Program-made: the position numbers and the translations under genes
Shown here: piece after piece, positions 1 through 11,640 of the stretch
Layout of the letters: each line of letters opens with the position of its first letter
Position numbering within the stretch: the first letter of the stretch is position 1
From: Dasyornis broadbenti
Taxonomy: Eukaryota; Chordata; Aves; Passeriformes; Dasyornithidae
NCBI GenBank assembly: GCA_013397935.1
Contig: VZRN01004407.1
Coordinates: 6,150,768 to 6,214,767, forward strand
Length of the DNA stretch: 64,000 nt
Direction of reading: 5' to 3'
The notes under the pieces: generated by a model
The model's database searches: none
What the model was told of the DNA's origin: nothing
What the model saw: the letters and a program-made list of their open reading frames with translations, nothing else

Positions 1-2164
1 AAAGAAAAAAGAAAAAAGTGCACACACATGTTCTATTTCACAGCTTTCAGTTTGTGATTTCCCAGATTTACTTGTAACACCATCTGATTGTGAAAAATTT
101 ATTGTCAATTTAGAGACAAGAAACAAATTGCCAAGTGTGATCCAACCAGATCTCACACTTAGCAGGAGCAGATTTACTTGAGACTTCAGTGAGAGACTTA
201 AGCAATAAACAAATAAAGGAAACCAGAAACCATGTAGGTTGCCCTATACTGTAACTAATACAACAAGAAAAATTTGATTCAATATCTCAACATGGCCTGA
301 AAAAGAGTGGCTCTAAAAAGCAGAGTTCATCTATGATCCTCAAAAATTTTATGAAGTTCTAAGTTTAAAAAAAAAAACCAACTCATACAACAGAAATACT
401 TATGGGTATGGTAATGAGGAATACATGACTCAGTTAAGATTTTGCCCTACTATTAAGATGCCCTACTACATTTTACAACCAACACGTATGGGAGGGTTTC
501 TAGACAAAAAGATGTACATTGACAGTTTTTTATGGGGTTTTGTCCAGAGAGATTCCCATGAAACATGGTTTGTGGCTGTTTTGCTTCACTACGTTTATCC
601 ATTCTGAAAGACTAATGGGCATATCACATCACTTGGCTCCGAAACAAAGAAACAAAGCAAAACTGAAATAAGCTGTAAAAATGACAGAGTAGAACTCCAA
701 TTTAGCTACTGAAAATAGTAACTTAATGACTTACACACAGATTTGCACATCTATTTTTCTCAACAACTGTGTTTCCTATTTCATTTGTATAGATCTGTCA
801 ATACAAACAGCAAACCACACTTTTAAACCAAGAATAAAACCACTAAAAAGACAACTTGGGTTTGGATTTTTTGATAGTGTCCCCCGTACAAAGGACAAAA
901 GTTACTTGCCTTCTATTATCAGCAGGTTTTTTAATTTATAAATTCGATGGAAATTTTAAATCATATAAAAGCTGTACTATTGTGTATAATTTATCACTAT
1001 TCAGTGTACAGACTAATTATCCTTAACCCAGCACACATGTGATAAGAACCTGCAATTCACTTAGCAGATGACATTGGTTACAGTTTCTGATAGTATAAGG
1101 GGTGGGGGGAAATGAAGGGGGGAAAAAAAAAAAATCAACATGAGCTGTAAATTTATCTTTCTCATTTATACCTGTCCAAGCTCAGGAAAAAGAAACATGT
1201 CTTAGATATCAGAAAATGAAGCCTTCAAACATTGCTACTCCACATTATCACACATCTGATTTTTAAAAACAGGAACAGCTGCATTTACTGATAAGAACGC
1301 AGGAAGATGTTGTATGTTTTTCCACAGATGTTTGTAAAATCCTTCTTTGTTAAGCATATGTCTAAGAAATAAGCCACCTTTAATCTTCTCTAATGATTAA
1401 GTCAAATGAAATAAATGACATGGCATAGTATCTTTAAAACATACAAATAAAAGAAATCAGCATTCCTGTTTTCATACAGAAAGGAAGTTATTTCAACTTT
1501 GTAACTTCAGTTATCACAACTACTAAGAACTGATTAAAGATCAATGAGATTAAATGTCGAGCAAATATTTATTAATGCTACTAGAAAAGTGTACTTACAA
1601 TCACAGTCTGTACATCAAAGGAGAATATGGGAGGATATCTCCATTGTAAATGGGAGGTATTCCAAATAACTGAATTATGGATCAACAAAACATTAACAGC
1701 AACCTTGACTTTACAGTAATAGCATATATGATCATTTCAAGTTCTCATTATTCATTATATAACTCAGCTAAGCAATCAAGAGGTGTGGAAAACTTATTTT
1801 AAGAGAATAAAGCAAAGGAATGAACTTGTAAAACGAAAACTCCCTTTTCATATTTTACTTTAATCCACTTAACTTCATAGGTGCATGTTCCATGCAAAGG
1901 GCCATACATATCCATCCTCTCTTCACATGCCCATGGGAAGAGTCCAGAGACAACACAAGCAACTGGGGCCTAGTGAACTTCACAGAACCTGAATCAGCAT
2001 GTCTTAATGATCTGGGATATAAACTTGTTCTGATAAAGCTGGGGTAGGTTCCTCTGAAGCCAAGTACTATTACAAGCATTGCATCTTAAACTGCCAAACT
2101 CTATCTGAACAATCTCAGACTACAAGACTCAATAAAGTGATCCGAATTCAAATCTTTCACACAC

Positions 2165-2190
2165 AAAAAAAAAGAATTTCAGATTTCTNC
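2165..2190 (+). repeat. Short direct repeat, copy 1 (contains an N)
   Basis: An A-run followed by GAATTTCAGATTTCT recurs at 2881-2904. About 24 bases are identical, including the A-run, and the copies lie about 715 bp apart. An ambiguous base sits at 2189, directly after the shared block in this copy. Flanking sequence differs on both sides, so this is not a long segmental duplication. It may be a chance or slippage-derived repeat, or a consensus error. Confidence 0.6.
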
Positions 2191-2880
2191 CTTATGTATA
2201 TTTAGGTCTGAATATTTAGGTAAAACCAGTCAGTCCCAGAGAAGCTGGGTACCCACTCAGGGCAAAAATTACTTGCATTCACATAACTGGTTCAGACAGG
2301 GAAGGGTCAGTCTTCTTGAACCTGGAAGTCACATATTGTCGTTTTTATGAATGGGCAAAACCCATGAGAAAATTAACACCTATCTCCTAAACATGAGAGA
2401 CAGAGAACTCAGGAGACGTAGGATGCCAGGGGTGCCACCATGGAGCAAAGCTGAGAAGAAAGCAGGGCTGCCAATCTGCAGTACCAGCACTGTGTAAAGA
2501 GAAAGAGTCAAGTTATTCCTTACACAGCACCTCCAGCCTGGGAACTGGACCATGTACACTAAAATGAGACCTGAACTCCAACCAGAAGCCATCATGTGGT
2601 TTGTTTATTGGCTGTTTATTAGGCAAGCACATCAAAGTAGAAAACTGCTTCCTAAGGAGCAAAGAACTAGTCTGGCACCGACAAATAGGAAGCATTACAA
2701 AATCACAAGAAAGTAGCCCACTTAAGAATTGCCCCACCCATTAGGTAACAGCCAGTAGTTCAGACTCTCTGAAGTCATCTCGGTGACAAGAATTTTGTAG
2801 ATAACTATGTACTGAATAATGTATTATGTAGAAGAAAAAAAAGCAGAAAGCACATGGAAAGCTACACAAAATATGAGCAA

Positions 2881-2904
2881 AAAAAAAAAGAATTTCAGAT
2901 TTCT
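2881..2904 (+). repeat. Short direct repeat, copy 2
   Basis: This is the second copy of the A-run plus GAATTTCAGATTTCT block at 2165-2190. It continues as CTTCCAGAAG, where the first copy has NCCTTATG. The short frame that crosses it has no recognisable product. Confidence 0.6.
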
Positions 2905-4300
2905 CTTCCAGAAGTTTATGTAACTTTCCATTTTCATTCAGAAGAAGATTTTTTAACAATGCCTTATTTTAATAATCCAGAGACACTCAAATATATTTTT
3001 CAGAACAGATCAATTCTTGCTATAAGAGCTGATGCTTCAAAATTCTGCATGTTAAAAAGCAAACTCATCATTTTACGAGCAACTCATTAAAAATGAAATT
3101 GTTTTATCGTTACATGAACTCCCATAAATTTGACATGGATTTTTTTTCTCACTGAGTACTACTCGAGCTTGCTGCTGCTCTTTTCTTGAATATGAGGAGA
3201 TGGCTTCTTCCAGCAAGAGCTGAAGATACAGCATCAGTTACATGCAGGTGGATTGTTTTTTCTGACATAGGAGAGATTCCAGCTGGGGGAATAGTAAATG
3301 AAATCACTCAACAACATAAAAAACATTGCTTTCCATTCTCAGGACAGGCATATCAGCAGTAGGGCAGCCCTGTACCATATATTTCTGCCACATACTTCTG
3401 AAGTGTCAACTACACAAAGCAGAATGTGACCGGTCTTTCTGCTTAGACTCAAAATTAGGTCAGCCTACAGTAATGGCTTAAGATCAAGAAAACTTTCCAG
3501 CTGTTCATTAAACAATTAGGCTAAGACTCAACTCATGCAACTGAAATCATAAAACATAAAAAGCCTTTAATTACCACAATTCCATAGATATATGTATTAC
3601 AGGAGACAGCATGGAGGTGAAAAGGCTCTGTAACATATCATTTTTCTGCTCTTAATAAAGTCAATGGGTGCCACAGACTTTCAGCGACAAAATGAAAGCC
3701 ACAGCTACTATGTGTTTTAGAACATTAAGTCAACATTTAGTACTGCCAATGTCTATCTTAAAATAATCTAAATATTTTACAAGTTTAAGAAAAAAAAACA
3801 AAACAACTACCATTAACACAAGAGCAAGCGAAAAAAAAAAAATATCTTTGGAAGGAAAACAGAGGGTTAGTTCTTTTTTGGAGGTCTCTGCCCTTTAATG
3901 ATTCTTATTCCCAAAGGCAAACCTATAAAAGTACAGCTAAATACTCAGCACAACAAAGGGACACTAAACTATAGAAGCACTGCTGTAAAGAAATATAAAA
4001 ACCTACAATGAATTAATCAGTTAGAATTGGAACCACTGTTCTGCCTAGTCCCATTCTCTATTTGCTTTCCTCCCACTCTGTGCCACAGAATACGGTGTAG
4101 TCTTGGCTTATAGTGCGGACAGCGGGAGGCAAGAACAAATATCCTCAAATAGAAGAGGCCAGAACAGTACAGCTGTCTGCTGATCTATCTGAACACCTTT
4201 AGCTGAAGAGCTCATGAAGGCACAATTTAGAGCCAGCAATAGGCAAGGTCATCTCAAATGAAGGATTTCCAGAAAGGCTATGCAGAGCAAAGAGACAAGT

Positions 4301-7300
4301 CCATGCACACAGCTCTTTTTCTGTGCTTTAATTTTATAACAGTGGTTGGTATTCAGCAAAGACCCTAGCCAAAAATAACGTCACATGTACCAGGCATTGC
4401 ATGATTTAACTACGGCAAATCGTGCTGTCTGCGTGTTAAACCTGTCCAGATTCTGCAGAGTCAACAATACATCAGTAGTGACTGATGATATTAATTACCT
4501 TCTAGATTAATATGTGTGGCCTTTTCAGCTGTGTTGTTAAATGGAATAAAACCAAGAACTGATGCCACAGAAGAGTGCAACTTGGACTTTTCCAATGAAA
4601 CTTGACTAGATACTACTCTGTAGCAAATGCAAAGTTTTAAATGCTTACCCTCTATCCCTTCCAACTTTTGCAGGCCACAGTGGAACAAACATGCTAATTT
4701 CACACACTGAGATTCCTCAGTTTAGCAAGAATTTAAACAAGAATTGTTAACTGAGACTTGTAATAGGAAAGAATGCATCTAAATATTAACATGCCAAATA
4801 ATCTTGTTCCTTCCTACCTCTCCTTTCTCATCTTCATTCTTCTGTTTAATGCAAACACCCTTAGAAGTAAGAAACAAACAATCCTTTTTGTTTTGCTTAA
4901 GAGCAGAAAATGATTAAAAAAAAGACAGTAGAGTTTCTTCCAAAGCTTTGAAAAGTTTTGCTTTGGCATTTACACAGTCATTCACAGCATGATGATGTTG
5001 TTCCACACAACTGGGAACAGAAATGTAAGAGTCCATCTGGTGTTGGTCATAAGAACGAATGCATATTTTACCATTGAAACCTTTTGTAAAATCTACTATG
5101 TATTTCACTAAATATGTAAAACTATATCATCCCAGTACCCTAGGTGGAGGCAGGATGTGGAGACTGGAGGCAGGCAGGTTTCGCCACTGCAGCGACTTGA
5201 CTTCACCATATTTATCACAGCAAAAATACTGCCATTATCTTCCAGTTAAAGGGCTCGTTGTACAGTAACTATTTGTAATAATTTCATCTTCAAAAAGGTC
5301 ACTGCTAATAAATTGAGGTGGGGGGAAGGGAGGCAGAACAGAAAAGAAAGAATTTTCATGTTAAATTAATAATTTCAAGATCCAGAATAATCATCATCTG
5401 ATAGCCAGAAAAACATAGGCTGTAGTTTTGGTATGAAGCACGCTTCAGATTTTCAAAAATTAACACTAGATTATACAGTATAGCTACACAACTGTTTTGC
5501 TTGTCCTGAACCATTAACACAATTTTTCCACTGCAGAAATTTTTCATTATCAGAAAGTTACACAATAGTACTACTTTATCAAGAAGAGAATACGTTCTTA
5601 ATTATAGAAGCAGACACACTAAATTAATGAAATTATGTTTGATGTCAAGTGATCCTAAGTGCAAAAAGGTGATTATATTTTATTTTTAAAATGTTGTGCT
5701 GCCTAATTCTGCTACCAAGTGAGTCCTAACAAGATATTTTCATCTGCATATTTAAATTACCTACAATAATGTAAAGGAGAGAGAAATAATAACAGTGCTG
5801 AGATTGACAACCACAGAAGTACTTTGCTACTATAGTCTATACATTCTAACTGCCCTTAAAAAAAATATCAATATCTAAATTGATTTTTGAATTTAAAAAA
5901 AAGTATTATTCTGTTATCCTTCAGTCATCTTTGAAGGTTAAAGCCAATTTTAAAAGACATCTGTGTACAGTTATATTGGACTGTCTTCAGGCTGCAATTT
6001 GACTGAGGAAGGCTTCCAAATGACAAAACTGACACCGCACTAATACTATCATCTCCAAGGGTTTAGCTCAGGCTCCAAAGTGATGTCAAGGACAGATCAA
6101 CATTTGAGATAATCCACAAAATGATTCAGAGTATATAAACAGGTATAACTGGCTGATTTACATTCAGCTTCACAGTATGTAAAGGATAGCATTAATTTGA
6201 CCACTTGTATTAATGCTGCTTCGCAATGTTAACAATTCATTCAAAACATACTATAAATTTCTTCCAATTAATATCATATTATAAAGGTGATGCTTAGAGA
6301 AATCACCCCAACACAACTGTGAGGCTGTAAGAAACTCAGGTGATTCTAATCTACCCAACCGCATATTATCAAGGACTGATTGATATTTACAATCCCTAAT
6401 TATGAACTCAAATAAGGGTTTTGGGGCTGGTTTTGTTTGTTTTCTTATTTCTGAGAGGAATAATTCCTGTATTCAAAGACATACCTGCTAGGCAAAACTG
6501 TAATATACGTATTATGAACAAGTTAATACCTGCACAGTAAAAAAAATGAAAGAAAAAGCAAAATATAAAAGGAGTTCATTAGACTGTTACTATATCCCTT
6601 TCATCATGCTTGCAAGTACTTAAAAGATTTGTACATATTTAAACTGTAAGGGGCTTCTTCCCAAACCCAAGGTGTTACTGAGCTCATAGGTGGAAAGTAA
6701 CAGAGGAAAGCAAAACAACATTAGAAAATACGCCTTTTATCAACACAGCATTATAACTATGGAAATTAGGAATCCATTTTAAGATCAATCCATATCTCAA
6801 TATACAATATGAAATGCTAGCTATAGCGTATCTCTTTTATGTTCATTAAAACAATTTCATCCATTTTGTTTCTTTTACTAATAATTTCTTATGCTAGAAT
6901 TCAAGCCTTTAAACAATGCTTTCCAAACATATTGTAACACGATTATACAAAACATACTGTATTTCATTTTAACACACTATCCCTTCACCCATCCTTCACT
7001 ACAGGTGTTACACAAATGGATACACAGATGAAACATATTGAGGGTTTCTGGGTGATATGGGAAAACCAGAAACAAACAGGATTAAAATATCCAAAGGCTA
7101 CTTCTACCACAAAGCCCAAAAGAGCTGGGAAGAAAGAAAAAACCAAAATATGCAACACATCTCTGCCTTTCTACCCCACCAACAGAATAAGAAATCCCCC
7201 AGAACTGAGGCTGCAGCTTGCAGGCATGCTGTCCTCAGCCATGACTCCAGTTTAAGATGTTCCCATCTTTCCACTTCCCTCCAACTTTGTTTTCAGGTCT

Positions 7301-9120
7301 GCTTCCACAGCACACTGCCTGTCAGATATCCTAGGACAGCTAAGGAGGTGACATAAAAGTGGAAACAAACAGTCAGCAATGATAGAGAAAATATTTTCAA
7401 TGAATACTGCTGCCAAGAAAATTTTATATAAAATATCACCTTCCCAGCTTTGTGAGTTTTATAGAATTCAGGGTTAAGCACCTCTTTCTGAGGCAACAGG
7501 ATGCACAGGCAATCCAGCTTTCATAAATGAAGCTCCACGTTTATATCAAACTTAAAATTTAACACAGAAACAGAGTGTATTTAACTAACTCTAAAGGAAA
7601 CCTTTAAACATTAATAGAAAACTGGTTCTGTTTATCCTTCCTCCATCAAAACAACAGACACTTTCACCATGGTAAAATGAACTTTTTGCATAAAACTGAG
7701 GGTCACTTTTCTTCCATGATATGAATACCTAGATGACTATATTTGGCAGAAGGGGAAAAAACCCACACCACTTTCCAGGTGAAGAATATCTTGGTGTTCA
7801 CTTACAGAAGCTGACAACTATTTGGCACTGCAGTTGTACAGTCACCAAAGATGCACAGTTCCAAGAACATTACATTGAGCATACAGGCCATTTTTCAGCA
7901 GCCTGTGTTCCAATAAATAGCATAGCCCTGGATTATTTTTTTCTTATCAAAGTGTTCTGTGATTAATTATAGTTCTGTAATATTGGTTTCACACAGGCAT
8001 TTTCCCTTTTTAGATCTGCTGTGGACTCAAACACACTAATGAAAAGCTTTACAGAAGACAATTAAAATTCATTTGAGATAGTCATGTATTTATTTCAACT
8101 TCAAGAGGGCAAAATACACAACAAGAACATTTCCCAGGACTTGACACTAAAATTAAAGAATGAACTACATAAACAGAAAGCCAAATATAAACATGAAGTA
8201 AAAGCAATGATTAAAACACATTAAAGTGGAAAGAGAGCATTACAGCACTACCGTCTTCAATGATACAAAGACTAGAAACAAAATGTTTCCCCTTAGAAGC
8301 ATGTGGGATGAAAACTGTGGCATTTATTCAGGTAACAACCTCACTCCTGATCATGGAGATAAATTCCTAACATTAGGCTATAAAATAATCTGGAGGAGGA
8401 GAAACAGTAAAGTACATGAAGACCTAATAACAAAGTTATCAGTTACACAGCAGAAGAGCACGGCACAATGAAGGTGTAAAATGAGAGGTACAGTAGGTCA
8501 TCACATTTTAACAGTCATTGATGGGAACAACTGTTTCCATGTTCTCTTCATTTATACAAATCACATCTAATCCTTCTGAATAACATCATCATTTCAGCTA
8601 GCATGAAATTAAAAGCCCTCAACAGGCAAATGAACAAATGGAAATTTCTGAAAGGGAGCTTCTACCAGAAGAACATTCAGATAATAAAACCTGCTTCTGG
8701 TGAAAGGTAACTTTTCTGCCCTGCCATCAGTCTCCCTCTGCCTTTTCATTCTGCCTACTCCTTACATAGGCTAATGACTCTTTATCATTTTTCTCCTCAA
8801 CAGAATGCCTTTGCAAGCACTGAGGTACAAGAAACATTTCAAGATGCATGCCTCCAGCACAGAATCATCTCTGACTCAGTCCTCTGAGTTACAGTTTAAA
8901 TGTTCAAAGAAAACAAAGAGATGCAATATAATCACAAAATAGCAGACAGAAGAATAGAACCATGCAGGAAGCAGACACTAGTGAGCTACTTGGGGCAGCC
9001 AAGCGCTTTGCATGTTACACCAGGAAGTGTTTGCTCATTATGATCCAAGTAAGAAAAGCACTTGGACAGTGTGCAGCAGTGTACTAGTTATGGGAGCTAA
9101 CACTACAAGAAAACCACGAT
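4301..9120. other. A+T-rich non-coding DNA, no gene seen
   Basis: There is no open frame of interest and no recognisable repeat. A near-CRE sequence TAACGTCA lies at 4376-4383 (seven of eight bases of TGACGTCA), in a stretch with more CpG than its surroundings (4370-4440). That is too little to call an element. A TGATTAAT homeodomain-type octamer lies at 7960-7967 with no other signal around it. The minus-strand frame at 4914-5108 reads smoothly but matches no family I know. Confidence 0.65.
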
Positions 9121-9660
9121 CATACAGATAATCTTACATCCCTTCAGCTGCTGGGAATCCCGAGCTGTGCAGCATGGCATGGAGCCCCCAGTGGGGGCAC
9201 AGCCCACTGTGCAGATGCCATCCTCCAAAAGGCTACACCATTTTGCTCATTTCGGCCCTTACTGGATTTTCTTCAATGAAAACACTTCTGTGTTTCATTT
9301 TTACTGCTAAATAAAAGGATGTTTACATGAGAGCTTATTGCTGCAGCCCTAGATGAAGGCAAGGCCACACAGCTGGCATAATCAGCAGGCAGGAGCTGCT
9401 CATGGCTCCTCTCTGGCAATGGGAGGCTGGGCTCATCCTGCAGCCAGGGCACCTGTGCAGCACAGCCCAGCCTGGCCCTGCTCAGGTCAATTCTTACTGC
9501 TATTCACCCTGCTGTTGGACCATATTTTGTCAGTACTGAATCTCATCAGCAACATTTTTCCTTTTTACAGGACCTGCAGTCTGTACTTGCAAATAATCTT
9601 TAGGTTTATCTCCCCTCCCATGTGGACAGCTATAGTTTAAGGCCAGCAAAAGCTCCCCTA
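9121..9660. other. GC-richer patch of unknown nature, with a hairpin
   Basis: Base composition rises clearly above the neighbours from about 9130 to 9500. A compound inverted repeat lies at 9184-9209: GCCCCC (9184-9189) pairs with GGGGGC (9193-9198), and alternatively CAGTGGG (9189-9195) pairs with CCCACTG (9203-9209). A good splice-acceptor-like tract (pyrimidines ending in ACAG at 9570) follows, but no exon-like frame with a matching donor comes after it. The patch could be a decayed transposon. I recognise no LINE, LTR or SINE family in it. Confidence 0.3.
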
Positions 9661-10980
9661 TTCAAAATCTAAGTGTTTCCTTCTAGTTCTCAAAATCATT
9701 TTCTCTGAAGAAATTTTTGCTTGTTTGTGCTAGACTGGTTAACAACACTCAAGGAACCTTCTAGGACTTATCAGAAGGATGTCAAAACATCCAAACTATG
9801 CAAAAAGGCTGCAAAAATTTTTCAGCTCAAATAGAAGAAAATGTCCAATGGAAAATGGCTGAATTGCTCACTAGACTGGATGAAACAGTTCAGCTCGGAC
9901 ATCATACACTCTCTTCATGAATACCATAAGACAATACAGCGGCGCATTCTTCTACATTTGGAATGGCAAAGCTTTTATCTAAATTGAATATTAATAATTT
10001 TTGTCATACAAATTTTCTGATACAGGTTTTTAATCTTTTTTTGGTCCTGTTGTGGTTTGTTGGGAAGTATTTTCTTTCTCCATGTTGGCAATAAAAATAA
10101 ACAAATTGCTTATTATGATCGTGTATTCATAAGGCTTTTAAGAGGGCCTTAACTGTAGCTGAAGCTCCTGTAAGCGAAAATTGCATTTCCAGTGCAACTG
10201 AGATTAGACAGCATAAATTCTAAATACACTATTTATGGCAAAAAGAAACAGAAAAACAAAAGCAGTAGAAAGAAAACGCAAGTCATACTTACAAATCCCT
10301 TTTTTTCTCCTTCCTTGTGTATAAGCATGCAAGCTGACTAAATGAGTAGGCTGGATAGTTGTCTTTTCTAGACTACTGATAAAATTTTCATCATGCTGAA
10401 GAGTTTCAGGGCAGGCTAAATTACTTTTGCACACTTGCCTAGTACTTGCCTAGTACACTAGAAACCAGAGTGTTGTTTCTGAAATGCCACTCTGTCTTCT
10501 CAAATACATGCTTTTTCAAAACAATTTTTCTCTCTCCCCTGGCCTTTTTCTTAAGAGAGAAAGCAGGGAAGAAGCGAAATACATTCGTTACTCCAGTTAT
10601 TTTGGAAGACGTCACCCTCTTCCAACACATTTATTCCAGAAGAATCCAGAGCCTAGAATATTTTCTGGCCATCATCTCTAAATTTTAATTATTACAGAGG
10701 CAATGAACACACAGACAAGAGAAGCAGATCCTTTTCATTCGTGTGATGTCTCTGAAGGTTTTTTTTTATATACAGAGACTTTTTAAAATGATCTCCAGTA
10801 TCATAAGGCAGGAGAGCAACTGTTATTTTGATGGCAGCAAAAGCGGGGAACAGAACTGGGTTACAGCCATGTAAGTATGCACACTCACAAAGCAATCATT
10901 AATTAAGATATGCCTGACTGATAGCAATGCAGTCACTCCTGTCTACACGGTTTCTCAGGACTAGCATGTGCTTTTGGAAT
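9661..10980. other. Non-coding DNA, no gene seen
   Basis: No exon, RNA gene or transposon is recognisable. An exact tandem duplication of an 11-base unit, ACTTGCCTAGT, occupies 10433-10454. Open frames here are below 85 codons and overlap one another on both strands, as expected by chance. Confidence 0.65.
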
Positions 10981-11330
10981 CTGGGTAGCCTTCTCCATGG
11001 CTCTGCCCCATTGGCGTTGATTATGTATGATTAATGGTTTAAAGGAATAAAAAGAGAAAGGTCAACTTCTGAGTTCAAAACAGAGCAGCTACACGGGGAG
11101 TAATTAAGATACTTGTGTAAGCATGATTAATAAGCACAAACTGGCACACTGTGCTGTAAACAAGATGCAACCAGATGGTTAGGATGAAAAGGATTTTTCC
11201 TAAAAAGCAATTTTTCAATGCCTTGAAAGTTGGCTTATTTTTCCCCCTCTAAGCCTTACACAACTCATTATCTACACATCCTAAAGGGAAGAAAGAAATA
11301 GTAACCCCTTCAACATTCCTCCTTTCCTGG
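10981..11330. promoter_or_regulatory. Candidate conserved non-coding block (homeodomain-site rich)
   Basis: The octamer TGATTAAT, which fits a PBX-HOX-type site, occurs at 11028-11035 and again at 11124-11131, with TAATTA at 11101-11106 between them. An inverted CCAAT sequence lies just before, in CCCATTGGCG. Texture is even, with no homopolymers and no open frame, as is common in vertebrate enhancers. Whether it is conserved cannot be told from one genome. The role is inferred. Confidence 0.3.
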
Positions 11331-11339
11331 CTTTTTTCA

Positions 11340-11620
11340 TACAGATAACTACAGTTTGCATGTAAATGGATTCAACTCATCTTTGTTTAACGTTGCCTTT
11401 TATGTCGAGTTTCATGAATTGCTAAGCCTGACAAGGTTCACTGGGAGTCTTTTAACTCCCACCCACAAGTTCTCCCTGGCTGTCATGTGACTGGCAGTAT
11501 AGAGGGATCAGCGATGGCATTTATGGGGAAAGCGGGAAGACAGGTGTCAGAACGGTCCAGCAGGCAAACCGAACGAACACTAATCAGCTCTGGTGTTCTT
11601 TTACAATCCATATCTAATTC
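11340..11620. promoter_or_regulatory. Candidate conserved non-coding block with M-box
   Basis: GTCATGTGAC at 11482-11491 fits the M-box/CLEAR-type E-box bound by MiT/TFE helix-loop-helix factors. TTTGCATGTAAAT at 11355-11367 resembles overlapping POU sites. Several CpGs occur at 11530-11580 in otherwise CpG-poor DNA. No open frame spans it. The assignment as regulatory is inference from motifs only. Confidence 0.3.
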
Positions 11621-11640
11621 ACAAGTTTCATTCTTTCTGA

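Larger units (their letters stand above)
1..4300. other. A+T-rich non-coding DNA, no gene seen
   Basis: Every frame is closed by frequent stops, and the few open frames are under about 80 codons with no recognisable domain. Homopolymers include A11 at 367-377, A12 at 1123-1134 and A12 at 3831-3842. Just before 1123 there is a G-rich run (G4 at 1099-1102, G6 at 1104-1109, G6 at 1117-1122). I see no splice-bounded exon, RNA gene or recognisable transposon here. The short duplicated motif inside it is listed separately. Confidence 0.7.

Noticed and set aside
9541..9640. Splice-acceptor-like tract ending in ACAG at 9570
   Set aside because: The sequence after it has an early stop in the frames checked and no good donor at a sensible distance. 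Such tracts are common in A+T-rich DNA.
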